A stretch of DNA of 64,000 bases. Source: Hevea brasiliensis. Its lineage: Eukaryota > Streptophyta > Magnoliopsida > Malpighiales > Euphorbiaceae. This document shows positions 46,803 to 58,753 of this stretch, piece after piece. The stretch's first letter is position 1. Each line of letters starts with the position of its first letter. The position numbers were made by a program, and so were the translations under genes. The notes below the pieces were generated by a model that was not told the origin of the DNA, searched no databases, and saw only the letters and a program-made list of their open reading frames with translations. Location: the NCBI RefSeq assembly GCF_030052815.1, contig NC_079507.1, positions 50,913,571 through 50,977,570 of the forward strand. Reading direction: 5' to 3'.

Positions 46803-49800
46803 CTAAACACATTTTATCTCAAAATTTCTATTTACAAAGTAAGCAACACAATAATTCTCAAAGCCAAAACAATAAAAAATTATTCATAACTCATTTCTCC
46901 AAATAAAGTTTCTAGTAAAAGCAGTGAATATAAAAAGTATTGTGCACAGACCTTGTTTGAGTCACCTCTAGTCCTTGACTCATTGTTCCTTATGCTTTTT
47001 AATATCCTTTTCAACTGAAACATACAATTTAAAGTGTTTCAGTACTCAGTTAAATTGTTTCTAACAATAAAATCCAATATCTAAATTTTCTTAGTACTAT
47101 TCCCTTCAATTTATTTCATTAGTCAAGCTATAATGTTGACCTTTGATGCACTCTAAGTGAGTCAATTTTAATGTTCTCAATTTGTCATATTTTATAGTCT
47201 CTAAGTGTTGGTATATGTTACCAATTTCATTTTAAAGCTTATTGTATTTTATTGCCATTTTCCGGATTTCATGGCCAATATTTACTGTCTATTGGACCAG
47301 GCTACAGTATAAATTTAATAGATTTCTCTTCATTATATTGTTTGTCATTGTGTCTTCTTTGATTTCCTTTTTGAATCACTCCATTTGGAGTTGTATAGCT
47401 CAAGTTATGATCAATTAACCATAACTAGGTCAAATCTAAAGTTTAGTTTCCTTTTTAGACATTTTCGATTCTGACTTTACTAATTTATTTGAACTGTTTG
47501 TAATCACATTGAGGTCTGGCATTCTTCATAAGTATTGTTGCGCTATGTCTTAGGGACAACTAGAAATTTTGCTTACCATTTTTCAAGTCTTATAGAATTC
47601 TTTATAGACAAATTGTTAACTTGGACTCAAAGGTCCTATATTGGCATAGTCCTCAATTAGGTCAATGCCTTTGACCTTAAATTCTGACCTTATACATTTA
47701 TAATTTGAGAAAGTTGTCTAAAACAATATTTTAGGCCTCTTTCTTAGCTTTCCTGATTGGTATGGCTCATTTAAATTGGACACTTCTGGTGGGAGATATG
47801 CTTATTTGAATTTTCTGGATTTTATGGTCAAATGTGCTAATTCCAGATTTAGTGTGCCAACTTAATCAAGTTAATTGGCCTATTTCCTTTGATTTTTGGG
47901 TTTTGGTCAAATCACCAATATTGTAGATCTATGTCTTATTGGAATTTTGGGACTAATTTCATGTCATTTGGAGTTCTGTGGACCAAGTTATGGTTATTTT
48001 ACTAATGCTGGTCAAGTTGCACTTATATTGCAAAGTTTAGGTCATTTTTAGGTCAAAGTCAATTCAGCCAGTTTTTGTAACCCAACTTTGACGATCATTT
48101 TCACTTGCTTATGGTCATTTCTGGGTTTTGGTATCTTCATAAGAGTTATAGCTCTATGTATAAGCTTTCCATGGTATAAATTTCAGGTCATTTGGACTTG
48201 TTTTGAGTGAGTTATAGCCAAAATACTGATTGCTGTTCAAATGGTCAATTTTCAGGTTTGCAATGTCACCAATCCGGATTTGGTCAATTTTCATGTCACG
48301 TTGTGGACAGAATTTTGGCAATATTTCTACATAAAAGTTGGCCTATTTTGTGTCTAGTTTTTCCTCCAATTGGTCTCATACCAATTGGGGTCACAAATTT
48401 TCACTTATGGTTCAATTTACCTACTGCCTTCAACACACACAACCTGCACATAAAAGAACAATTCCAATGTTTAATCCTTCTTCTCCCAAACTACAATACA
48501 ATATTCATAGCACTTCTAATCTCATTCATCAAGTCTCAAGTTGGTCAATTTGGGCAGAATACACAAGTGTTCAATACACATATTACTACCCTAATTCTCA
48601 AAATTAAATTCAATACAATATATACATGTATTCACTTAATTTTTACTACATACAATTCCACCACTACTTCACATATACTGCCCTTAAACCATAATTACTG
48701 TAATTCATGAATTTAATTCATGATATCAAGCATCAATTCATGCACTTCAAGGCTGCCAAAAATGGCAGTTTGCTAAGGTCTCCAAATTTCTTTCCAAAAC
48801 CCCTAAATTCAATACTTACTTACACATACATGGGAATTAATTGGCTAACACTTCAATTTAACTCCATCAACACTAATTCCCATCAATTTAATGTAAGAAA
48901 AATTCAAAGAACATGAGCTTCCATGGCTACCAAAAATTGTACACATCAATAACTCATCAAAACCTTCAAATTTCTTCACCATTTAACTCATCTCAACCTT
49001 AAAACAAACTTTAATGAAGTAAGGAATGAAAAACTAATACTAACCTCAGCTTGAGCTTCACAAATCCATGGAATTTCCTCTCCTTTTTGCTGTCTATATG
49101 TTGCCCATGGTGTGCAGACAAACTTTAGTGAAGAAATATTGAAAGATGGAGGCTTGAATCAAGAGAGAGAGAGCTTGGTTGGGACGTCCATGGAGTTGGT
49201 TTTGGCTGGATTTTGGAGAGGTTGAAGAGGACTTCATTTGCTGTCCAAAGGCCTTTTATATGTCCACTTCATGTGTAGTTAGTGCTCAACTAAGTGTAGT
49301 TTATAATTAATTAATTTCCAAGTTCCATAATTTGCCAATTTGCCACCAATTTCCACTATTTACATTATATACTACAATTCTTATTTTTCATGACATTTTC
49401 AAAGTTTAATATTGCTTATTTTTAATGGACATTTAGGTCAAAAGTCCACTCTAGGTGTCAATTGACCAAAAATTCCCTCTTCGGATCAAATTCAGACTTT
49501 TTCGGTAACACTGATTTACTCCTTGTACCGCCGATTTCCTTAATTTCCATTTTTCGTTTATACTAACTTATTAATTTTTTCTTTGACATTTCCAATGTCA
49601 ATTACACCTCAGTAGACCTTTAATTAGGTCCCGAAAATATTTCCCTAAGTTTCTCGCCGTCCAAGGCTAGTCAACGGTCCTCGCCGTAACTTCTCGGTGC
49701 GGTCACCCATCGCAACGGGTTTGGCTCATTTAACTTAGTCACATTTTATCTCTTTTATTTTTCCTTAATTTTTTTCATTACATATTTCATTATTTTATAC

Positions 49801-49906
49801 TTCCTCACTGTCAATTAAGTGTAGTTCCAAACATTCCGACTTTTCGGGGTAGGCATTAGCCGTCGAAACAGTAAGACATACGGACCACAAAAATGAGGAT
49901 GTTACA

Positions 49907-49919
49907 ACTCTTCCCCTCT
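49907..49919 (-). other. Element D polypurine tract
   Basis: The minus strand reads AGAGGGGAAGAGT directly before the 3' LTR. Confidence 0.8.
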
Positions 49920-50214
49920 AAAAAGGAATTTTGTCCTCGAAATTCATTGAATTTAAACAACTGAGCTTATCATTATCTCATAATTCTATTCACTTTCCTA
50001 TCATTGTTTTCTTTTGCCTTTATTATTTCTACTCATGAAAGTCTATTATTCATTAGTTCTCTGATTTCTCATGCTGGAATCCTTACTGGTCCTTTAGTCT
50101 CTTTTACCAATTCCAGCTCTGTTAAATTACCCTTTGTCTAGGTATTCTGTATTTATCTCATACAAGACCTTATACCTTGGTATCTTCATACTTATTTAAT
50201 AAATATCACTATAC

Positions 50215-50660
50215 ACAAACTCCATCAATGGAAGGTATCTATTCTTGCTTCCAGAGGGAATAGCACTATAACTTCTAAATATATTTTCAAATACCTAAAT
50301 CATTCTTTCTAAAAAAAATATCAAAATAATTATAAGACTCTATATTAATGTGTAGATAACTTTACCCAACTTAGTTCAGCGTACTGGTGTTCTGCACTTT
50401 TTCCCTTACAGTGTTTCATAGGGTGCTGTTTGTATGCTAGCTTGACACTTATTATTGTATACAAATTCTGTTAGTGGGAGGTATCTGTCCCATATCCCCT
50501 CGAATTCAATGGCACAAGTTCTCAGTATATTCTCGAGGGCTTATTACATTTTACAGGTTATCATTATCATTTCATTTCATTATTTACAAAAACTCAATGA
50601 GTTTCAGAATTTACCTGAATTACTTGTTTCGACTGTCCATCCGTCTGAGGATGATAAGTC
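50215..50660 (-). pseudogene. Element D integrase relics
   Basis: Short translated matches to the gypsy integrase core on the minus strand: YHPQTDGQS at about 50631-50657, LRTCAIEFEGIWDRYLPLTEF at about 50462-50530, and a second similar segment GSKNRYLPLMEFV at about 50220-50260. The doubled segment implies an internal duplication or recombination between two copies. The intervening DNA is not coding. Confidence 0.7.
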
Positions 50661-51123
50661 GTCCTGATATCTCTAAACTTATAGCAATTACTGTGGTACA
50701 GGTAGTTCACATTATTGTAATCGAGTTACTGACTCCAGCTACCTTATAAGTGTAGTCTTTCGATAGGCTAGTTCTGAAGTTTTAAATTTCTGACTAAAAT
50801 TTTCACATTTATTTCCCGTAATAGTACTCTATTTGGGCGTAACCGTATCAATTTATAGATTACTTACAAATATTCTTATTTTATTGCACTATGAGGAAGC
50901 ACATAGCTCTACACAATAATCCCGTGTTGGTACTATAATCTATAGCTTACAATACAAATATCGAGAACATTACATAGTCACTATGTTATAACCTCATGGA
51001 CTAGGTTTTCTAACATCTTATCTGTACACTTATTTCCTTCTCTGTCTTTTAAAGTCATATCAGTGGTCTCTTTATGTAATTATTTAAATTTAAAACTCAT
51101 TACTCATATTTATGCCCAAGTAA

Positions 51124-51308
51124 CCTATCAAAGCACTTGCAGGAGTTACATATCGCCGTCCCCGCAAGCCCCTTCTCTGTCTTTGGTGGCAATTAAGGGT
51201 ACCTATCAAAGCACCTGCAGGCGTTACGTATCGCCGTCCCTGCAAGCCCTTGGGTGGTACCTATCAGAGCACTTTCCAGGCATTACATATCGCCATCCCT
51301 GCAAGCCC
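51124..51308. repeat. Stem-loop repeat trio, internal region of D
   Basis: Three units starting CCTATCAAAGCAC or CCTATCAGAGCAC at 51124, 51202 and 51260 each contain a TTACRTATCGCC core and end near CCTGCAAG or CCCGCAAG. Unit 2 pairs CCTGCAGG (51214-51221) with CCTGCAAG (51239-51246), one mismatch. The plus-strand open frame across them (51063-51368) merely translates the repeat. Confidence 0.75.
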
Positions 51309-51840
51309 CCTGATACCGATATTCATTATCTTTTAAAATCATATCAACCATATATTGTCAATCCATGACTTTCCATGTAGGCAGTACTGCTATCTGTAAT
51401 CCTTAATTGGTATACCAATCGATCCATATGATATACATAAGCCTAGGTTTACTTTGAGCAATTAAGCATTATCAATTATCTAACAAAATCTTCATGTCCA
51501 TGTATTGTGGAAAAGGTGGGTTCCACATCACTATTTCATGTGATTTAGCATGTAGTGATAACGAAATTTTCATGTCAATGTACAGTGGGAAAGTGGGTCC
51601 CACATACATGTTTCAAGTAATTTAGCATATAGTGACTTAGTAGGGATAAGCCAATAATGTTTTTCAAGAACCTTTCTTTAGGTTCAATTTCGAGATTTTA
51701 ATTTTGCATATCACTTTGGACAGTTTGTGGCCACTGTTTGGCCCCATTTCCTAAAAGGAAATTGTTCTTTTATGCCTTGCCTTTATTTTCCAAATGACTA
51801 TTCGAGCTCTAACTCATAGGTTTCTCCCTTTTCCCTATTT

Positions 51841-51953
51841 CACGTTGCCCTTGTGGGGTTGGGTTTGTACTTGGGCTTGGGATGACAGATTATCAGCCAT
51901 TTGTTGAAAGAAAGTGGCCATTTGCTGGGCCATTTGTGCAGTAATTTGTACAG
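51841..51953 (-). pseudogene. Element D gag relic
   Basis: The minus strand reads QITAQMAQQMATFFQQMADN, the Gln/Met-rich segment near the start of many plant gypsy Gag proteins. Nothing recognisable continues downstream, so most of gag and all of protease and RT are deleted. Confidence 0.65.
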
Positions 51954-52230
51954 GTAGGGCTGATAAAGTCAAACTTCAGACTCTCTGAGGGGCTGGGGCG
52001 TCACCTTGTACTTTCGCCGTTACAGACTATTCTATTGTCTATTGTCTTATTCTACTCTTCCATATCTTTTCACAGGATTTTGTATCTCTTACACAACCAA
52101 CACAAGGAGATTTCTCTCCATTGGATTATATTTATGATGTAATGTATTGTATGTATCAAACATTTGAGCAGTTGTATTTACCAACAAAAAGATTTCAAAT
52201 TCACAGTTCAAAATTTACTTTAAAACCATT

Positions 52231-52242
52231 GCTCTTATACCA
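52231..52242 (-). other. Element D primer-binding site
   Basis: The minus strand reads TGGTATAAGAGC, one change from the tRNA-iMet site, seven bases (CTAAACA on the plus strand) from the 5' LTR at 52250. Confidence 0.8.
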
Positions 52243-53253
52243 CTAAACATGTCACACCCTACGCTTCCGTAAGATGTAACATGATCCCGTAGTATACCTA
52301 ATGAATTACCAAATTTCGTCTACTGATAAACCATTAAATACACTACAAGGGATTTTAAACCTTTTCTCATTTCTTTTTACAGTGGTGAGCACTTATGACA
52401 GGTGTTAAAATTTTTTTAATCAAATTTAAATCACATATTAGGTCTGAAATAGCCACAAATTTTATAAAAATTTCAGCAGAGTGCCGTCTGTATTTGGAGC
52501 AAAACAGTTATTCAAAAACCTGTAGAAAACACTTCCAATATATTTGTTTCAGTCCCAAACTCCAATATGGCTCAACACAAATCAATTTTCTCAAACATAA
52601 GTTAAACTCAATTCAACATTACTTTCAATAGTTTCAAAAATAGAATGCAAAATGACTAAGTATTTCAAAGCTAAGATAAGAAAATTATAGTACAACATTT
52701 TTACAGGCCAAAATAATTTATAACTTTAGTTTACAACTGCTCAAGACCAAGTACAATATATACATATAGTGCACATACATTACAATAATATTTACAAGGA
52801 AGTGGTATACTCAATATACCCGGCAAAATCCCAAAAGTATAGCACAAGCAGCCTATTCTGCTGCTTTATCTGTCTGTCTACTTGCGACAGCAATGAAAAA
52901 GCTATCGCTGAGTAAAATTTACTCAGTGGTGTACAATAACAATTTAAAATGTGGTATATAAAACATTTTTCGATAATTCATAATTCAAATGATTCACAAT
53001 TTCATGTCACAATTTTCAAAGCTCATATAACATAAATTTGATCAAACAATTGAATAACACAGTATTGCCAATCAATAACACAACTTAAGTCATGACACAA
53101 ACTTTTCCGAACATGCCATGTTGTACACCATGACAAGGCAAACTCACCCCACTAATCAAAATTAATGAGGGAGGTGGCTAGCTAGCTAATAAGAACTCAT
53201 CCATACTCACCTCAGACTGGCAAGTCAAAGAGGGAGAAATATAGTGTACCTAT

Positions 53254-53380
53254 TAGAGCACTTACAGGCATTACGTATCGCCGTCCCTGTAAGCTCCTGG
53301 GTGAAGAGTCACGCTTCGCCACAGTTCACGCGTGAGAGTTCCCAGAAATCGTAGGCGTTATGTATCGCCGTCCCTACTTT
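53254..53380. repeat. Stem-loop repeat pair, right LTR of D
   Basis: First unit: CTTACAGG near 53261 pairs perfectly with CCTGTAAG near 53286. Second unit: GTAGG near 53351 pairs with CCTAC near 53372, both around a TTAYGTATCGCC core. The stem base identities differ from the left LTR in a partly compensating way. Confidence 0.75.
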
Positions 53381-53392
53381 GCTCTGATACCA
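53381..53392 (-). other. Exact tRNA-iMet primer site embedded in right LTR of D
   Basis: The minus strand reads TGGTATCAGAGC without mismatch, with the same CTAAACA neighbour as the true primer site, yet about 1.14 kb inside the LTR. Confidence 0.8.
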
Positions 53393-56300
53393 CTAAACAC
53401 ATTTTATCTCAAAATTTCCATTTACAAAGTAGGCAACACAATAATTCTCAAAGCCAAAACAATAAAAAATTATTCATAACTCATTTCTCCAAATAAAGTT
53501 TCTAGTAAAAGCAGTGAATATAAAAAGTATTATGCACATATCTGCTTTGAGTCGCCTCTAGGCCTTGACTCATTGTTCCTTATGCTTTTCAATATCCTTT
53601 TCAGCTGAAACATACAATTTAAAGTGTTTCAGTACTCAGTTAAATTATTTCTAACAATAAAATCCAATATCTAAATTTTCTTAGTACTATTCCCTTCAAT
53701 TCATTTCATTAGTCAAGCTATAATGTTGACCTTTGATGCACTCTAAGTGAGTCAATTTTAATGTTCTCAATTTGTCACATTTTATAGTCTCTAAGTGTTA
53801 GTATATGTTACCAATTTCATTTTAAAGCTTATTGTATTTTATTGCCATTTTCCAGATTTCATGGCCAACGTTTACTGTCTATTGGACCAGGCTACAGTGT
53901 AAATTTAATAGATTTCTCTTCATTATATTGTTTCTCATTGTGTCTTCTTTGATTTCCTTTTTGAATCACTCCATTTGGAGTTGTATAGCTCAAGTTATGG
54001 TGAATTAACCATAACTAGGTCAAATATAAAGTTTAGTTTCCTTTTTAGACATTTTCGGTTCTGATTTTTCTAATTTATTTGGACTGTTTGTAATCACATT
54101 GAGGTCTGGCATTCTTCACAAGTATTGTTGCGCTATGTCTTAGGGACAACCAGAAATTTTTCTTACCATTTTTCAAGTCTTATAGAATTCTTTATAGATA
54201 AATTGTTAACTTGGACTCAAAGGTCCTATATTGGCATGGTCCTCAATTAGGTCAATGGCTTTGACCTTAAATTCTGACCTTATACATTTATAATTTGAGA
54301 TAGTTGTCTAAAACAATGTTTTAGGTCTCTTTCTTAGCCTTCCTGATTTGTACGACTCATTTAAATTGGACACTTTTGGTGGGAGATATGCTTATTTGAA
54401 TTTTCTGGATTTTATGGTCAAATGTGCTAATTCCAGACTTAGTGTGCCAACTTAATCAAGTTAATTGGCCTAGTTCCCTTAATTTTTGGGTTTTGGTCAA
54501 ATTACCAATATTGTAGATTTATGTCTTATTGGAATTATGGGACTGATTTCATGTCATTTGGAGTTCTATGGACCAAGTTATAGTCATTTTACTAATGTTG
54601 GTCACGTTGCACTTATATTGCAAAGTTTAGGTCATTTTTAGGTCAAAGTCAATTCGGCTAGTTTTTGTAACCCAACTTTGACGATCATTTTGACTTGTTT
54701 ATGCTCTTTTATGGATTTTGGTGTCTTCATAAGAGTTATAGCTCTATGTCTAAGCTTTCCATGGTATAAATTTCAGGTCATTTGGACCTGTTTTGAGTGA
54801 GTTATGACCAAAATACTGACTGCTGTTCAAATGGTCAATTTTCAGGTTTGCAATGTCACCTATCCGAATTTGATCAATTTTCATGTCACTTTCTAGACAA
54901 AATTTTGGCAACATTTCTACATGAAAGTTGGCCTATTTTGTGTCAAGTTTTGCCTCCAATTGGCCTCATACCAATTGGGTAACAAATTTTCACTTATGTT
55001 TCAATTTACCTACTGCCTTTAACACACACTACCTGCACATAAAAGAACACTTCCAATGTTTAATCCTTCTTCTCCCAAACTATAATACAATATTCATAGC
55101 ACTTCTAATCTCATTCATCAAGTCTCAAGTTGATAAATTTGGGCAAAATACACAAGTGTCCAATACACATATTACTACCCTAATTCTCAAAATTAAATTC
55201 AACACAATATATATATATATATGTATATTCACTTAATATTTACTACATACAATTCTACCACTACTTCACATATATTGGCCTTAAACCATAATTACCATAA
55301 TTCATCAATTTAATTCATGATATCAAGCATCAATTCATACACTTCAAGGCTGTTAAAAATGACAGTTTGCTAAGGTCTCCAAATTTCTTTCCAAAGCCCC
55401 TAAATTCAATACTTACTTACACATACATGAGAATTATTTGCCTAGCACTTCAATTTAACTCCATCAACACTAATTCCCGTCAATTTAATGTAAGAAAAAT
55501 TCAAAGAACATGAGCTCCTATGGCTTCCAAAAATTGTACACATCAATAACTCATCAAAACCTTTAAATTTCTTTACCATTCAAGTCATCTCAACCTTAAA
55601 ACAAACTTTAATGAAGCAAGGAATGAAAAACTTGCACTAACCTCAACTTGAGCTTCACAAATCCATAGAATTTCCTCTCCTTTTTGCTGTCTATATGTTG
55701 CCCATGGTGTGTAGACAAACTTTAGTGAAGAAATATTGAAAGATGGAGGCTTGAATCAAGAGAGAGAGAGCTTGGTTGGGATGTCCATGGAGGTTCTTCA
55801 TGGAGTTGGTTTTGGCTAGATTTTGGAGAGGTTGAAGAGGACTTCATTTTCTGTCCAAAGGCCTTTTATATGTCCACTTCATGTGTAGTTAGTGCTCCAC
55901 TAAGTGTAGCTTATAATTAATTAATTTCTAAGTTCCATAATTTGCCAATTTGCCACCAATTTCCACTATTTACATTATGTACTACAATTCTTATTTTTCA
56001 TGACATTTTCAAAGTTTAATATAACTTATTTTTAATGGAAATTTAGGTCAAAAGTCCACTCTAGGTGTCAATTGACCAAAATGCCCCTCTTCGGGTCAAA
56101 TTCAGACTTTTTCGGTAACACCGATTTACTCCTTGTGCTGCCGATTTCTTTATTTTTCATTTTTCATTTATACTAACTTATTAATTTTTTCTTTGACATT
56201 TCCAATGTCAATTACACCTCAGTAGACCTTTAATTAGGTCCCGATAATATTTCCCTGAGTTTGCCATGGTCCAAGGCTAGTCAACGATCCTCGCCATAAC

Positions 56301-56515
56301 TTCCCAGTGCGGTCACCCATCACTACGGATTTGGCTCATTTAACTTAGTCACATTTTATCTCTTTTATTTTTCTTAATTTTTCTCATTATATATTTCATT
56401 ATTTTATGCTTCCTCAATGTCAATTAAGTGTAGTTCCAGACATTTTGACTTTCCGGGGTAGGCATTAGCCGTCGGAACAGTAGGACGTACGGACCACGAA
56501 AATGAGAATGTTACA

Positions 56516-57000
56516 CTTCTTCAATAAAACCATGCAGAAAAGCATTATTAATGTCAAGCTGGTGTAAGGGCCAATCTTTAGCTGCTGCTAGAGCTAGAAA
56601 AATCCTCACAATAACAAGTTTAGCAACTGGCGAGAGATTTTCAGTATAGTCCAACCCCAACAGTTGATTATATCCCTTAGCTACAAGTCTTGCCTTGTAT
56701 CTATCAACTTGTCCATTAGCCAAATATTTCACTTTGTATACCCATTTGCATCGGATAGGCTTCTTTCCAGGTGGGAAGGTAGTTAGCTGCTAGGTATTAT
56801 TAGCTTCCAGTGCATCCAACTCCTTTTGCATAGCTAATATCCAATTTTTGTCATGTTTAGCATGATTATAAGAACTAGGTTCTAGGATTTTAGATACATT
56901 AACAACAAATTCAAGGAAAGAAGGATTGAATTTAATAAAGAAGGAAGGCATGCCTGGTGTTTGTGTTGGAATGCAGTCAGTATCAATGCTATGAGACACA
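56516..57000 (-). pseudogene. Element E reverse transcriptase N-terminal half
   Basis: Pieces include NHAKHDKNWILAMQKELDAL (56790-56999) and GQVDRYKARLVAKGYNQLLG with WPLHQLDINNAFLHGFIEE (56511-56732). These are the RT opening and the first catalytic Asp region of copia RT. The reading stops exactly at the CTTCT insertion site of element D and resumes at 45655. Confidence 0.9.
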
Positions 57001-57178
57001 AAAGAAGGCTGCTGGACATGAGCTATAACATCCTGAAGCTAAGCAGGTTTAGAAATGGTCCTAGTGCTACGTCTGAGTTAAACATGAGGTGATGTGGGAC
57101 TAGAAATAGGTGAAACATGTGAAGAAGGACAGAAAGACTCTTTTAAGGTTAATTCTAGGGATATGGTTGGTGACTGTG

Positions 57179-58250
57179 TTAGGGAAAGTTTAGAACCTGA
57201 GAGTGAAGAATTAAAAGGACTGGCTTGTGAATAAGAAGAAGTGTTGACTGGAGAAAAATGTAAGTCTTGTGTAGAAAATATGGGAAGTGGAAGAGAAAAA
57301 GAAGAAACTGAATGCTTAGTATTTCTAAAAGGAAAGATGGATTCATGGAAAACAACATCCCTTGAAATATAAAGATGGTTTGAATTAAGATCATAGAGTT
57401 TATACCCTTTGTAATGTGGAGCATAGCCAATAAGAACTGAAGGTATAGCTCTTGGAGCAAACTTGTGTTTATAAGGGGTGAGGTTGGTGGCATAACAAAG
57501 AAATCTTATTACTCTGAAGTAGTTGTAATTTGGTTGAGTGTTGAAAAGAACTTCAAAAGGGGACTTCCATTTTAAAATTTTGGTAGGTAGCCTGTTAATT
57601 ATGTGCGTTGCTGCAAGTATAGATTCAGACTAGAATTTGATTGGAAAATTAGCTTGAAACATGATGGATCTAGCTACTTGCAAGAGGTGTTTATGCTTCC
57701 TCTCAACAACACCATTCTGCTATGGACTATAAACACAAGATCTCTGATGTAATATTCCTTTGGAATTGAAAATTTCAGTACTATTTTGGCTAATGAACTC
57801 AGTCCCATTATCAGTTCTTACTCTCTTTACTAACTTGTTATACTGAGTCTGAACCATATACAGAAAATTAAGAATGATAGATGGTAGTTGAGTCTTAGCT
57901 ACAATCAAGTAAGTCCATGTATATTTGCTGAAATCATAACATCAAGATGAATGAGCTTAAAAACAGCAGAAGTACTGATATTACTAATGGGAAAAGGTTT
58001 TCATTGCTGTTTGGACAAAGGACAAACAGTACAAATAGATATTTTGTTAGAACTCATATTTAGTACCGTAATGTGGCTCAACTTGGAACAAGAGACATGA
58101 CGTAGTCTAAAGTGCCAAAACACGACAGAAGACTCAACAGCAGAAGATTTATTACAAGTAGTAGCATAAACTTGACTAGAGTTGGAATTGACATTAAGGT
58201 AATATAGTCCAGCTCTAACTTGCCCCATAGCAATGACTTCATCACTCTAC
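57179..58250 (-). pseudogene. Element E integrase
   Basis: Pre-integrase and zinc region at 58001-58228: GLYYLNVNSNSS, FWHFRLRHVSCSKLSHI and ICTVCPLSKQQ, giving the HHCC ligands. Core relic at 57720-57908: VKRVRTDNGTEFISQNS, the second catalytic Asp region. Beyond it the usual copia wording YKGYKLYDLNSN and SRDVVFHESIFPF is readable near 57340-57420 in another frame than the longest open frame. Stops and frameshifts separate all pieces; a TAG also divides it from the protease. Confidence 0.85.
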
Positions 58251-58753
58251 ATATCCTGCAATAGGCACTTATCATGGAGAAAGGTTATTAAGATATTTGA
58301 TGTTCTAGCAAGTGTATTGACAGATAAAAGATTAGATTTAAAATTTGGTAAAAATAAAACATTAGTGAGTATCAACTTTGGAGTTAAGGTAATAGTGCCA
58401 ATATATGTGACATATTGGGATGAAACATCAGGTAGGTTAACAGTTTTTGGGTGTGACAATAAGGTGGTATCGTCAAAAGATTGAATAGTGGAACATATAT
58501 GGTTAGTTGCACCTGTATCTATAATCCAAGTACTGTTGTGCTTAGGATTCATACCAACATGACAACTATTAAATATTTCACCCGCAAAATCAACTGTGTT
58601 GACGCTGATCGGCTCATTTTCCATAGTCATTCCCTTAATCAGTTTCATGACTTCACTTGCCAGTGCAGAGATATTAACATTAGCATTCCAGTCCTCATGT
58701 GCTTTCTGAGAGGTATCACTCATGGGGGATATCAACCATATTAGCTGCGACAC
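58247..58753 (-). pseudogene. Element E aspartic protease
   Basis: A 168-residue stretch with the intact catalytic motif in STWIIDTGATNHIC, typical of copia protease, then VLFLPNFKSNLLSVNTLART before the pre-integrase region. It is one frame off gag (58716 end), so a small indel separates gag from pol, whereas copia normally encodes them as one frame. The protease would release the Gag and Pol proteins. Confidence 0.88.

Larger units (their letters stand above)
45660..49906 (-). repeat. Element D left (3') LTR
   Basis: 4247 bp, closely similar throughout to 52250-56515. It includes two stem-loop units (46664-46785) and a primer-site-like sequence (46791-46802). The largest open frame (48207-48710, 167 codons, plus strand) is shared only in part by the other LTR and has no domain, so I do not call it. 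Confidence 0.92.
45660..56515 (-). mobile_element. Element D: LARD-type LTR element with 4.25-kb LTRs
   Basis: Perfect CTTCT duplications at 45655-45659 and 56516-56520. LTRs (45660-49906 and 52250-56515) start TGTCACACCCTA and end ATGTTACA. The internal region is only 2343 bp. On the minus strand it has a tRNA-iMet-like primer site, relics of gypsy gag and integrase, and a polypurine tract, so it is a deletion derivative that would need another element's proteins. It inserted into the reverse transcriptase of element E and is the youngest layer of nest 2 by position. Confidence 0.92.
52250..56515 (-). repeat. Element D right (5') LTR
   Basis: 4266 bp, starting TGTCACACCCTA and ending ATGTTACA, followed by CTTCT. 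It carries the stem-loop pair (53254-53380) and an exact tRNA-iMet primer site (53381-53392). Confidence 0.92.

Noticed and set aside
48207..48710. 167-codon plus-strand open frame
   Set aside because: Lies wholly in the left LTR of element D and is shortened or shifted in the right LTR copy (54797-55236); no domain; hydrophobic low-information peptide.
51063..51368. Open frame with a repeated TYQSTCR-like peptide
   Set aside because: The peptide repeat is only the translation of the stem-loop DNA repeat; no homologous domain known to me.
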